Positions 7,909-16,558 of a stretch of 64,000 nt of DNA are shown here, in pieces. Source of the DNA: Leucobacter sp. G161 (GTDB lineage Bacteria > Actinomycetota > Actinomycetes > Actinomycetales > Microbacteriaceae); contig NZ_LOHP01000017.1 of assembly GCF_001482305.1 (NCBI RefSeq), positions 1-64,000 on the forward strand, in the 5' to 3' direction. The position numbers were made by a program, and so were the translations under genes. Position 1 is the stretch's first letter; each line of letters opens with the position of its first letter. Below the pieces are notes generated by a model that made no database searches, was not told the origin of the DNA, and saw nothing but the letters and a program-made list of their open reading frames with translations.

Positions 7909-9303
7909 TTAGATCTTCGACGAAGCGTCCTTCAGAACGCTGCGGAGGATTCCGCCGATCTCAGCGAACTCTGCCGGACCAATGGTCAGCGGCGGAGCGA
8001 GCTGGATGACGGGGTCTCCACGGTCGTCAGCACGGCAGTAGAGGCCGGCGTCCCACAGAGCGGGCGACAGGTAGTCGCGCAGCAGGCGGTTCGACTCTGC
8101 CTCGTTGAAGGTCTCCTTGGTCGCCTTGTCCTTGACAAGCTCGATACCGAAGAAATAGCCCTCGCCACGCACGTCACCGACGATGTCGATGTCGAGCAGC
8201 TTCTCGAGCTCGGCACGGAACAGCGGGCTGTTCTCGCGCACGCGGCCGTTGAGGTCCTCTTCCTCGAAAATATCGAGGTTCTCGAGAGCCGCAGCAGCTG
8301 CCGCCGGGTGACCAGCGAAGGTGAAGCCGTGGTAGAAGGTGTTCTCTTCCGAGTTGAAGGGCTCCGACACCTTGTCCGAGACGATCATGGCACCGAGCGG
8401 GACGTAGCCCGAGGTGATGCCCTTCGCCGAGGTGATGATGTCGGGCTCGTAGCCGAGTGCCTTCGAAGCGAAGAAGTCGCCGACGCGGCCGTACGCACAG
8501 ATGACCTCATCCGAGACGAGGAGCACGTCGTACTGGTCGCAGATCTCGCGAACGCGCTTGAAGTAACCGGGGGGAGGCGGGAAGCAGCCACCCGAGTTCT
8601 GCACGGGCTCAAGGAAGACGGCTGCAACGGTGTCCTCGCCCTCGAAGAGGATGGCCTCTTCGATGCGGTTCGCTGCCCACTGGCCGAATGCCTCGATGTC
8701 GTTGGACGGAGCGCCCATTTCCTCAGCACGGTAGAAGTTCGTGTTCGGCACGCGGTGACCACCGGGGGTCAGCGGCTCGTAGTACTTCTTCATGTCGGGG
8801 ATGCCGGTGATCGCAAGAGCTCCCTGCGGGGTGCCGTGGTAGGCGACCGAACGCGAGATGACCTTGTGCTTCATCGGCTTGCCCTTGATCTTCCAGAAGT
8901 GCTTCGCCAGCTTGAAGGCTGACTCAACAGCTTCGCCACCACCGGTGGCGAAGAAGACCTTGTTCATCTCGCCGGGAGCGTACGACGAGAGACGCTCCGA
9001 CAGCTCGATGGCGGCGGGGTGAGCGTACGACCAGAGCGGCATGAAGTCGAGCTGCTTCATCTGCTTCGCAGCTGCGTCGACGATGCGCTGGCGGCCGTGG
9101 CCGGCGTTGACAACGAACAGGCCCGCGAGCCCGTCAATGTACTCCTTGCCAGCGGCGTCGTAAATGTGGTGGCCTTCGGCGCGCGTGATGACGGGAATAC
9201 CGTCGTTGAGCACCTTGCGGTTGGTGAAGTGCGGCCACATGTGGCGCTTGGCCGAAGCCTGGAGCGCGGCAGTGTCGACCGCAGCAGTCGGATCGAAAGA
9301 CAT
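7909..9303 (-). CDS. Class III (PLP) aminotransferase, probably putrescine/polyamine or GABA type
   Basis: This 464-residue enzyme has the class III aminotransferase layout: FFATGGGEAVESAFKLAKHF for cofactor phosphate binding, LVSDEVICAYGR with the cofactor-binding Asp, and TSAKGITSGYVPLGA with the Schiff-base lysine. It probably moves an amino group from a diamine or omega-amino acid to pyruvate or 2-oxoglutarate. The polyamine assignment comes from context: an Lrp-type regulator lies 2 bp upstream on the same strand and a PotABCD-like transporter is divergent. Annotation as ordinary aspartate aminotransferase would mislead. The substrate is unproven. Confidence 0.85.
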   Translation of the reverse strand: MSFDPTAAVDTAALQASAKRHMWPHFTNRKVLNDGIPVITRAEGHHIYDAAGKEYIDGLAGLFVVNAGHGRQRIVDAAAKQMKQLDFMPLWSYAHPAAIELSERLSSYAPGEMNKVFFATGGGEAVESAFKLAKHFWKIKGKPMKHKVISRSVAYHGTPQGALAITGIPDMKKYYEPLTPGGHRVPNTNFYRAEEMGAPSNDIEAFGQWAANRIEEAILFEGEDTVAAVFLEPVQNSGGCFPPPPGYFKRVREICDQYDVLLVSDEVICAYGRVGDFFASKALGYEPDIITSAKGITSGYVPLGAMIVSDKVSEPFNSEENTFYHGFTFAGHPAAAAAALENLDIFEEEDLNGRVRENSPLFRAELEKLLDIDIVGDVRGEGYFFGIELVKDKATKETFNEAESNRLLRDYLSPALWDAGLYCRADDRGDPVIQLAPPLTIGPAEFAEIGGILRSVLKDASSKI

Positions 9304-9305
9304 GG

Positions 9306-9773
9306 TTATCTTGTTCCCCAGTCGTATTTTTGTTTGTTGAGTTGGAGGTAGACGAACGTCTCAGTACCTGAGACGCCATCGATGTCCCTGACTTTTTCAT
9401 TCAGGAGCTCGATGAGCCCGTCGTCGTCCTCACAGACAACCTCGGCGAGGATGTCGAAGGAGCCAGCGCTCAAAACGACGTAGCTCACTTCGGGCAGTTC
9501 AGCGAGGCGGTCGGCGACGACCCGGGTATCGCCGGAAACGCGGATGCCGAGCATTGCTTGTCGGTGGAAGCCGAGTCGCATCGGGTCTGTCACGGCAACA
9601 ATCTGCATGACCCCGGCATCTGTGAGCTTTTGTACCCGCTGCCTGACGGCGGCCTCGCTGAGTCCGACCGCCTTCCCGATCTCAGCGTACGAGCGACGAC
9701 CGTCGAGCTGAAGTTGCTCAATGATCGCCTTCGGCGTTGAGTCGAGGGCAGAGGGGGTTCGTTTGCTGCTCAC
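9306..9773 (-). CDS. Lrp/AsnC family transcriptional regulator
   Basis: This 155-residue protein has an N-terminal helix-turn-helix (GRRSYAEIGKAVGLSEAAVRQRVQKL) and a C-terminal RAM ligand-sensing domain (GIRVSGDTRVVADRLAELPEVSYVV). I chose GTG 9773 because it gives the family's usual length; reading upstream adds about 100 unlikely residues. Only 2 bp separate its stop from the aminotransferase ATG, so the two form an operon. It likely responds to an amino acid or polyamine and controls the divergent transport genes. Confidence 0.9.
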   Translation of the reverse strand: MSSKRTPSALDSTPKAIIEQLQLDGRRSYAEIGKAVGLSEAAVRQRVQKLTDAGVMQIVAVTDPMRLGFHRQAMLGIRVSGDTRVVADRLAELPEVSYVVLSAGSFDILAEVVCEDDDGLIELLNEKVRDIDGVSGTETFVYLQLNKQKYDWGTR

Positions 9774-10150
9774 GCTTCTGATTCTGACAGTTCGGGCTGG
9801 AAATAGCAAAGGATTCCGTTGTTTCAGTGTCGATTTTCTGTGTATATGCCCTGCCCTGCCAGGTTGCTCGGCCCCGTTCCGGGCCTGGACGACGTGCGGC
9901 TTCGGTCGGGTGAGACACCGCGCTCGAGGCATGGTCGCGCTGTCGAAAAGCTCTGCAACCTGCAGTGAACGCAGGGATTCTCGGCAGTATTTATAACAAA
10001 CTGCAACCAATGCGTGAATAACCTGCGAGATTCGTCCTATCGGTTTGGCCTCGTCGTGGGTGGTGTGCAATATTCGTGGAACGACCAAAGGCGCGCGTGG
10101 TTGGCGCTACCCTGGGTTTGATTGCTGAGTCAAAGTCAAAGGAGACTTCC
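9774..10150. other. Divergent control region between the Lrp-type regulator and the polyamine transporter
   Basis: The 377-bp gap has no convincing gene. It contains AT-richer patches near 9785-9850 and 9985-10030 that suit promoters and Lrp-type binding. No clear palindrome was recognised. AAAGGAG just before 10151 serves the binding-protein gene. Confidence 0.5.
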
Positions 10151-11372
10151 ATGGCACGCCGTATCCCCGAAGATCCCATCGTTCAGAACATCGTGAACAT
10201 GGTGCGCAGCGCGCAGTTCGACCGCCGTCAGATGCTCAAGGGCGCCGCAGTCGGCGCAGCGGGCCTGGGCGCGTTCACACTCGCGTCATGCGCCCCGGGC
10301 GGTGGCGGCACTGGCGGTGGCGGTGATGGCAAGAAGCTTGTGTGGGGTAACTGGACCTACTACCTCGACTTCAACGAGGAGACCGGTTCGTACGATTCCC
10401 TCGACCTCTTCACGGAAGAGAGCGGCATCGCCGTCGAGTACATCGAGGACATTGACGACAACAACACGTTCTACGGGAAGATCAAGGATCAGCTCGAACT
10501 GGGCCAGCACACCGGCTACGACGTCATTACGTTCACCGACTGGATGAACGGGCGCATCATTCAGGCGGAGCAGGTTCAGGCGTTTGACTACGCGAACCTC
10601 CCAAACGTGACCGCGAATCTCGTCGACACGCAGTGGGACGCTCTCGACGCAGATAAGGGGCGCAAATTCTCGATTCCCTGGCAGCTGCCGGCATCCTGCC
10701 TCATGTGGGACACGGAGGCCGTGCCTGGCGGCATTAAGACGCTTGACGATTTCATGCAGCCGTCACTCAAGGGCAAGGTGGGCGTGCTCACCGAGATGCG
10801 CGACACGATGGGCATGATTCTCGCCGGTCTCGGCTACGACCCCGCGGGGCAGTGGGGCGACAAGGAGTGGGGAGAGGCTATCGAATGGCTCGATGACGGC
10901 ATTCAGAGCGGCCAGATCAAAAACGTCAAGGGAAATTTCGTACACGCAAGATCTCGAGCGGGGTGACACGCTCGCGGCGATGGTGTGGACCGGTGACGTC
11001 GTGATGATGAACGCCGAGTCGCCCGATGGCCCGCGGTGGACCATCGAGGTGCCCGAGTCCGGGGGCATGATCGCCGCCGACTCGTTCACCGTGCCCAATG
11101 GCACGTCGGCCGCGCAGAAGAAGCTCGTCGAAGAGATGATCGACTTCTACTACGACCCCGAGGTCATGGCGGCAGTGGCCGACTACGTCACGTTTGTTCC
11201 GCCGGTCAAGGGCACCCAGGAGGCAATGCAGAAGCTCAACCCTGAGAACGCCGACAACCCGCTCATCTTCCCGTCCGAGGAGGACTGGACTCGCTTGCAC
11301 AGCTTCCGGTCGCTCACCCCGGAAGAGGATAAGCAGTATTCGGCCGAGTTCCAGAAGGTGTTGGGGCTGTAA
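10151..11372 (+). pseudogene. PotD-like spermidine/putrescine-binding protein, interrupted by a one-base frameshift
   Basis: The reading frame from ATG 10151 encodes a Tat-like signal (DRRQMLKG), a lipobox (LASC) and a PotD-like domain up to KNVKGN. It then runs into a stop at 10966. The downstream part continues in the +1 frame (YTQDLERGDTLAAMVWTGDV) to the TAA at 11370-11372. Deleting one T from the TTT at 10936-10938 restores KGNSYTQDL. That is exactly what the paralogue at 1-1186 encodes at this place. Everything else is intact and the ATPase and permeases follow directly. A sequencing or assembly error in the T-run is as likely as a real mutation. Confidence 0.85.
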
Positions 11373-11375
11373 CGC

Positions 11376-12557
11376 ATGAACACCACGAACTCATTTGCAG
11401 AGGCCGGCGCGGATCTTGAACTCGTTGGCATCCAGAAGCGATTTCCCGGGTTCACCGCGATCGAGAACCTCGACCTCACCATTCCGGCCGGATCCTTCTT
11501 TGCGTTGCTCGGGCCCTCGGGCTGCGGCAAGACCACCACGCTGCGGCTCGTCGCGGGTCTCGAAGAGCCGACGGAGGGACAGATCCGCATCGGCGGCACC
11601 GATGTGACCGCGCTGAAACCGCACAAGCGGCCTGTGAACACGGTGTTCCAGTCCTACGCGCTGTTCCCGCACATGTCGATTCTCGAGAACGTCGCGTTTG
11701 GGTTGCGCCGCCGGAAGCTTGGCGATCCGGTCGGCAAGGCGCACGAGGCGTTGCGGCTCGTTGAACTCGATCATGTTGCGGATCGCAAGCCCGCCCAGCT
11801 CTCGGGCGGGCAGCAGCAGCGGGTTGCGCTCGCGCGTGCGGTCGTGCACCGACCGGCACTGCTCCTCCTCGACGAGCCGCTCGGCGCGCTCGACCTGAAA
11901 CTGCGTCGCCAGATGCAGCAGGAACTCAAGGAGATCCAGCAAGAGGTGGGGCTCACGTTCCTCCACGTCACCCATGACCAGGAGGAGGCCATGACCATGG
12001 CTGACACTGTCGCGGTGATGAATAAGGGGCGGATCGAGCAGATGGGCGCCCCAGAAGCGCTCTACGAACTGCCGAAGACCGTGTTTGTTGCGAACTTTCT
12101 CGGCCAGTCGAACCTGTTCCTCGTGCAGGTCACGGGGGAGAGCGACCAGGCCATTCACACCTCGCTCAACGGCGACAGGATCACCGTGCCGCTGGCGCGC
12201 ACCGAGCGGACGTCTGGGACGATCACGGTGGGCGTGCGGCCCGAGAAGATCCGGTTGCACAGCGGCGCACCGGCGGAAGAGCCCGGCGTGAATGTGATTG
12301 GCCCGGGGCGCATCACCGACGTCTCGTTCAGCGGCGTGAGTACCCAGTACACGGTTGAAGCGCCAGAGTTCGGCTCCGTGCAGGTGTTCGCGCAGAACGT
12401 TGACGCTGGGCCCGCCGCGCGGCTCGGCGACGAGGTGTGGCTGAGCTGGCTCGTGGAGCACACCTTTGGCCTGGCAGATGACGCGACCGGCACCGGTTCG
12501 ATCACCGCGGAGTTCTCGACGCAGGCGATCGCCGCGCAGGCAGCCAGAGCCGAGTAG
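11376..12557 (+). CDS. potA: ABC transporter ATP-binding protein, polyamine type (PotA-like)
   Basis: This 393-residue ATPase has Walker A GPSGCGKTT at residues 46-54, an LSGGQQQR signature near 147, Walker B LLLLDEPLGALD, and a C-terminal TOBE-type domain (TVGVRPEKIRL). It powers import through the two permeases that follow. Its start lies 3 bp after the stop of the binding-protein gene, so translation is probably coupled. Family membership in the spermidine/putrescine (POPT) class is clear; the exact polyamine is not. Confidence 0.92.
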   Translation: MNTTNSFAEAGADLELVGIQKRFPGFTAIENLDLTIPAGSFFALLGPSGCGKTTTLRLVAGLEEPTEGQIRIGGTDVTALKPHKRPVNTVFQSYALFPHMSILENVAFGLRRRKLGDPVGKAHEALRLVELDHVADRKPAQLSGGQQQRVALARAVVHRPALLLLDEPLGALDLKLRRQMQQELKEIQQEVGLTFLHVTHDQEEAMTMADTVAVMNKGRIEQMGAPEALYELPKTVFVANFLGQSNLFLVQVTGESDQAIHTSLNGDRITVPLARTERTSGTITVGVRPEKIRLHSGAPAEEPGVNVIGPGRITDVSFSGVSTQYTVEAPEFGSVQVFAQNVDAGPAARLGDEVWLSWLVEHTFGLADDATGTGSITAEFSTQAIAAQAARAE

Positions 12558-12569
12558 GGGGATACCGCC

Positions 12570-13430
12570 ATGGCGTTTACGGCATTCTCCGGAAACACGA
12601 AAGCGGTTGAACAGCACCCGCGCAAGCAGGGGTGGATCGTCCTCCTCCTGCTCGCGCCAGGCATCGCCTACATGCTGCTGTTTTTCGTCGCTCCCTTCAT
12701 CCAGCTTGCGATCACCGCGCTGCAAGCCCCGGCCGACACCGGTGGCATTGGCCAGTACGTTCCTGCGCTCGAGTTCCGCAACTACTGGGTCGCACTCTCG
12801 GAATACTGGCCGCACCTGCTGCGCTCGTTCATCTACGCACTGACTGCGACGATTATCGGGCTCATCATCAGCTACCCGCTGGCGTATCTCATCGGCGTGA
12901 AGGTTCGGTCGAAGCCGATGCTGCAGGGCGTCCTGCTGATTCTCGTCGTCGCTCCGTTCTTCATCAGCATGCTGCTGCGGACGCTCGCGTGGAAGTCGAT
13001 TCTGCCGAGCGAACTCATAGGTACGCACTTCTCCGTGATCTTCGGTCTCGTGTACAACTTCATTCCGTTCATGGTGCTGCCGATGTTCTCGTCGCTGCAG
13101 GCGCTCGACCTGCGGTTGTTGGAGGCCGGGTCCGACCTGTATGCGTCGCCTGTTACGACGTTCCGCAGGGTAACGCTGCCGCTGTCGATGCCTGGCATCG
13201 TCTCGGGTACCCTGCTGAGCTTCATTCCGATGTCCGGCGACTACGTTGTCGCGTCGCGGGAGTTCTTGGGTGGAACCAGTACGGCGATGATCGGAAACGT
13301 CATCGAATCCAACTTCCTGCAAACCCAGAATTATCCGATGGCGGCGGCGCTGTCGATTGTGCTGATGATTATCATCCTCATCATGATCGCGACGTATGTC
13401 CGTAAGAGCGGGGCGGAGGATCTGCTGTGA
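12570..13430 (+). CDS. potB: ABC transporter permease, polyamine type (PotB-like)
   Basis: This 286-residue integral membrane protein has about six helices. The EAA coupling loop is visible as LEAGSDLYASPVTTFRRVTLPLSMPGI. An AGGGGG site precedes ATG 12570. Its end overlaps the GTG of the second permease by four bases. It forms the membrane channel with PotC and docks on the ATPase. Confidence 0.9.
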   Translation: MAFTAFSGNTKAVEQHPRKQGWIVLLLLAPGIAYMLLFFVAPFIQLAITALQAPADTGGIGQYVPALEFRNYWVALSEYWPHLLRSFIYALTATIIGLIISYPLAYLIGVKVRSKPMLQGVLLILVVAPFFISMLLRTLAWKSILPSELIGTHFSVIFGLVYNFIPFMVLPMFSSLQALDLRLLEAGSDLYASPVTTFRRVTLPLSMPGIVSGTLLSFIPMSGDYVVASREFLGGTSTAMIGNVIESNFLQTQNYPMAAALSIVLMIIILIMIATYVRKSGAEDLL

Positions 13431-14230
13431 AACGTTTCAGTCTGGGCAAGGCCTTTGTTCCCGTCGTCGGGGCGATCGGGCTCATCTATCTCCTGCTGCC
13501 GATTGCGCACGTCATCCTCTTCTCGTTTAATGAGAAGCGCGGCCGTAACAACATCGTCTGGAACGGCTTCACGCTCGCGAACTGGCAGAATCCGTGTGGG
13601 GCACCTCAGGTGTGCACGGCGTTCACGAACTCGATCATGGTCGGTGTCGTCTCAACGGTCATCGCGACCGTGCTCGGCACGATGATCGCGATCGCGCTCG
13701 TGCGGTACCGCTTCAAGTTCCGCTCGACAATCAGCCTGCTGCTGTTCACTCCGATGGCGACCCCCGAGGTGGTGCTCGGCGCTGGCCTCGCGGTGCAGTT
13801 CCTGCTCGCTGGTGTGGAGAAGGGCCTTGGCACGGTGATCCTCGCCCACGTGATGTTCTGCATCTCGTACGTGGTGGTCGCGGTGAAGGCTCGCGTGGCC
13901 TCGCTGAACCCCGCGATTGAGGAAGCTGGCCGTGACCTCTACGCATCGCCTGGACAGGTGTTTTGGCGGATTACCCTGCCGATGCTCATGCCAGGCATCA
14001 TCGGGGCTGCGCTGCTTAGTTTCGCACTGTCGTTCGACGACTTCATTATTACGAACTTCAACTCCGGTACGGCAACGACGTTCCCGAAGTTCATCTACGT
14101 GTCGGCGCTCAAGGGCGTGCCAGCGCAGGCGAATGTGCTCGCATCGATCGTGTTCGTCGGGGCGCTCTTGTTCGTGATTATCGTGCAGTCGGTGAATATC
14201 AGTCGACAGAAAAAGTTGGCAAGTCGCTAA
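13427..14230 (+). CDS. potC: ABC transporter permease, polyamine type (PotC-like)
   Basis: This 267-residue permease has the EAA loop IEEAGRDLYASPGQVFWRITLPMLMPGI and about six transmembrane helices. GTG 13427 overlaps the stop of potB. It is the last gene of the transporter operon, followed 34 bp later by a strong terminator. Confidence 0.92.
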   Translation: MKRFSLGKAFVPVVGAIGLIYLLLPIAHVILFSFNEKRGRNNIVWNGFTLANWQNPCGAPQVCTAFTNSIMVGVVSTVIATVLGTMIAIALVRYRFKFRSTISLLLFTPMATPEVVLGAGLAVQFLLAGVEKGLGTVILAHVMFCISYVVVAVKARVASLNPAIEEAGRDLYASPGQVFWRITLPMLMPGIIGAALLSFALSFDDFIITNFNSGTATTFPKFIYVSALKGVPAQANVLASIVFVGALLFVIIVQSVNISRQKKLASR

Positions 14231-14264
14231 CGAAATCCTCAGCTGTTGTTGAGCGTTGCGCGCG

Positions 14265-14312
14265 AAAGCCCGCCCATGAACCGAAGATAATTCGGTTTGT
14301 TGGGCGGGCTTT
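14265..14312 (+). terminator. Terminator of the polyamine transporter operon
   Basis: AAAGCCCGCCCA (14265-14276) pairs with TGGGCGGGCTTT (14301-14312). A small inner hairpin ACCGAA/TTCGGT sits in the loop. Confidence 0.85.
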
Positions 14313-14425
14313 TGCGTGTGCTCCCCGTTGGGTGCAAGATGATCTCCGGCGGGACACGATCCCGCTCGAATATTGTCGCATCGGAGCGAACAGGCCTATG
14401 CGACTCTCGGCCTTGAGGAGAGCAG

Positions 14426-15850
14426 ATGACAAAGACGTTCACGCCCGCCGCGAAACGCGGTGGGTCGCTCAAACGCAACCTCGGGCTCTGGGCCATCGTC
14501 GGCCTGGGCCTCGGGTCCATGACTCCCACGGTGGTCTTCGACACGTTCGGCCTCGTCGCACGTGACACGAACAACGTGGTCCCGCTGGCCTACCTCGTCG
14601 CACTCATCGTGATGATGTTCACTGCCGTGAGCTACGGCAAGATGGCGGGCGCGATCCCGAGCGCGGGCTCCGCATACACCTACGTTCGCGAGTCGATCCA
14701 CCCGAACGTCGGCTTCATGGTGGGCTGGACCTCACTCATCGACTACCTGCTGCTTCCCATGGTGAACTGCCTCATCATTCGGAGTTACCTCGAGGCTGTG
14801 TTCCCCGGCACCCCGGGGTGGATCTGGGTAGTGCTCTACTGTCTCCTCGTTACGAGCGTCATCTACTTCACGATGCGCGGCACCTCGAACCTGAATATGA
14901 TCCTGCTCGTGTTCTCGATCGTCGTCATGGTTGTCTTTGTTGTCATGGTCTGGGCACAGCTCCAGGATGGCGAGGGTGCTGGCTCGATCGCTTCTACCCA
15001 GCCGTTCTTCCACGAGGGCGTACAGATGAGCGCGGTGCTCACTGGCGCGACCATTGTCTGCTTCTCGTTCATCGGGTTCGACGCGGTCACGATGTACGTC
15101 GAGGAAGCGAAGAGCCCGAAGATCGTGCCGCGCGCGATCCTCCTCACCGTCGTGCTCGGCGGAGCGATCTTCCTCGTCGCGGGCTACTTCACACAGCTCC
15201 GCTTCCAGGAGTGGGAAGTCTTCGCACCGGGCGGCGACATGCAGTTCGTTGAGGATTCAACCCTGCCGCTCATCGGCCAGTTCGTCGGTGGGCCCGTGTT
15301 GCAGGCCGTACTCACCGCGGCCGGGTTCGCGGCGACGCTCGCATCGGGCCTCGCGTCGCACGCGTCGGTCTCCCGCATGCTGCTCGTCATGGGCCGCAAC
15401 AACGTGCTGCCGAAGAAGTTCTTCGGCTACGTGAACCCGAAGACGCACACCCCGACCTTCAACATTGTGCTCACTGGCGTCGTGAGCCTGTTGGCGATGG
15501 CGTTCACCCTCGAGATTATTTCCGCATTCATCAACTTTGGTGCGCTCATTGCGTTCACCGCAGTGAACGTGTCGGTGATCGCGTGGTTCGCCATTAAGCA
15601 GGGTCGTCGCCGCACTCCGAAGGACATCTTCAATTACATTGTGATGCCCGGCATTGGCATGGTCCTCACGGGTGTGCTCTGGGCCAACCTGCACTTTGGA
15701 GCGCTCGTCGGCGGCGTCGCGTGGGCCGCGCTCGGACTGATCTATCTGTTGTTCCTCACGAAGGGCTTCCGTAAGAAGGTTGCGGGCTTCGATGAGATCC
15801 AGCCGGTCACCGGGTACAACAAGCTGCCTGCGGGCCACGAGACCGACTGA
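14426..15850 (+). CDS. APC family permease, probably putrescine or amino acid uptake
   Basis: This 474-residue protein has about 12 helices of the amino acid-polyamine-organocation family. Conserved segments are GLGSMTPTVVFDTFGLVARDT in helix 1, AGSAYTYVRESIHP, and FIGFDAVTMYVEEAKSPKI in the sixth-helix loop region. The pattern recalls PuuP-like putrescine importers, and it sits beside the polyamine locus. GAGGAG precedes ATG 14426. It follows the operon terminator, so it has its own promoter. The substrate is inferred from context. Confidence 0.85.
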   Translation: MTKTFTPAAKRGGSLKRNLGLWAIVGLGLGSMTPTVVFDTFGLVARDTNNVVPLAYLVALIVMMFTAVSYGKMAGAIPSAGSAYTYVRESIHPNVGFMVGWTSLIDYLLLPMVNCLIIRSYLEAVFPGTPGWIWVVLYCLLVTSVIYFTMRGTSNLNMILLVFSIVVMVVFVVMVWAQLQDGEGAGSIASTQPFFHEGVQMSAVLTGATIVCFSFIGFDAVTMYVEEAKSPKIVPRAILLTVVLGGAIFLVAGYFTQLRFQEWEVFAPGGDMQFVEDSTLPLIGQFVGGPVLQAVLTAAGFAATLASGLASHASVSRMLLVMGRNNVLPKKFFGYVNPKTHTPTFNIVLTGVVSLLAMAFTLEIISAFINFGALIAFTAVNVSVIAWFAIKQGRRRTPKDIFNYIVMPGIGMVLTGVLWANLHFGALVGGVAWAALGLIYLLFLTKGFRKKVAGFDEIQPVTGYNKLPAGHETD

Positions 15851-15864
15851 CCCGCAGCGTCTCG

Positions 15865-16497
15865 CTAGGAGCGGGGAGTGGCTTCGGCCGCTTCCCGCTC
15901 TCGCGTTTCGCGAGCCAGTTTGCGGGCCTCCGGGTCGAAGAGCGGCAGTGTGATGCCGCAGAGCGGGCCGATGAGGATCGCGAATGCGACGGTGCCGAGC
16001 CCGACATTCCCGCCGAGCAGCCAGCCGAACGCGAGCACGGGGAGTTCGACCGCCGTGCGACCGATCCAGATTGGCGTTCCGAATCGGTTGTGGATCCCGG
16101 TCATCAGCCCGTCGCGCGGGCCGGGCCCGAGGTGGGCGCCGATGTAGATGCCGCTCGCAACCGCGAGCAGCAGCATGCCTGTCGTGAAGAACACGACCCG
16201 CAGCCAGAGTGACTCTGGGGTCGGCAACAGCCACAACCCGAGATCGATGCCAGGGCCGACGAGCAGGATGTTGAGTACGGTGCCGAGGCCGGGGCGCTGT
16301 CGAAGGGGGATCCACAGCAGGAGCACGGCGAGCCCGATGACGTTGGTGAGCAGACCGATGCTCAGCGGGGTGTGCTGCGCGATGCCCTGTGCGAATACCG
16401 TCCAAGAGTCCACGCCGACGGCCGCGCGAATCATGAAGGCGTCGGCGATCCCGTAGAGGAGGAGGCCAGGGATCAGTCGCGCGAGTCGGAACAGCAT
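15865..16497 (-). CDS. yczE: YczE-like membrane protein
   Basis: This 210-residue protein has about five hydrophobic segments and the YczE/YitT-like segment GIYIGAHLGPGPRDGLMTGI with HNRFGTPIWIGRTAVEL after it. The biochemical role is not established. It is divergent from a MocR-type regulator, the arrangement known for yczR-yczE pairs, in which the regulator is thought to control the membrane protein. Comparative work has linked such regulons to vitamin B6-dependent sensing. The tail is charged and probably cytoplasmic. Confidence 0.75.
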   Translation of the reverse strand: MLFRLARLIPGLLLYGIADAFMIRAAVGVDSWTVFAQGIAQHTPLSIGLLTNVIGLAVLLLWIPLRQRPGLGTVLNILLVGPGIDLGLWLLPTPESLWLRVVFFTTGMLLLAVASGIYIGAHLGPGPRDGLMTGIHNRFGTPIWIGRTAVELPVLAFGWLLGGNVGLGTVAFAILIGPLCGITLPLFDPEARKLARETREREAAEATPRS

Positions 16498-16506
16498 GGT
16501 TTCAGT

Positions 16507-16554
16507 CCACTCTGTTTTGGCCTGGTGTTCAAGATGCCACTTTGCATAGAGTGG
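16507..16554. promoter_or_regulatory. Probable YczR operator: two direct CCACT boxes and one inverted AGTGG
   Basis: CCACT occurs at 16507-16511 and 16537-16541, 30 bp apart, and AGTGG at 16550-16554, in the 61-bp gap between divergent genes. MocR-type regulators commonly bind paired direct repeats with an inverted half-site. The last two half-sites overlap the regulator's own -10 box, which suggests autoregulation. Confidence 0.55.
16547..16552 (+). promoter_or_regulatory. -10 box TAGAGT, leaderless promoter of the MocR regulator
   Basis: TAGAGT ends 6 nt before ATG 16559, and no ribosome site is present upstream. Confidence 0.55.
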
Positions 16555-16558
16555 CCTT

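Noticed and set aside
11391-13322. 643-codon minus-strand frame opposite potA/potB
   Set aside because: Shadow of the ABC transporter genes; composition is typical of reverse-complement GC-rich coding DNA.
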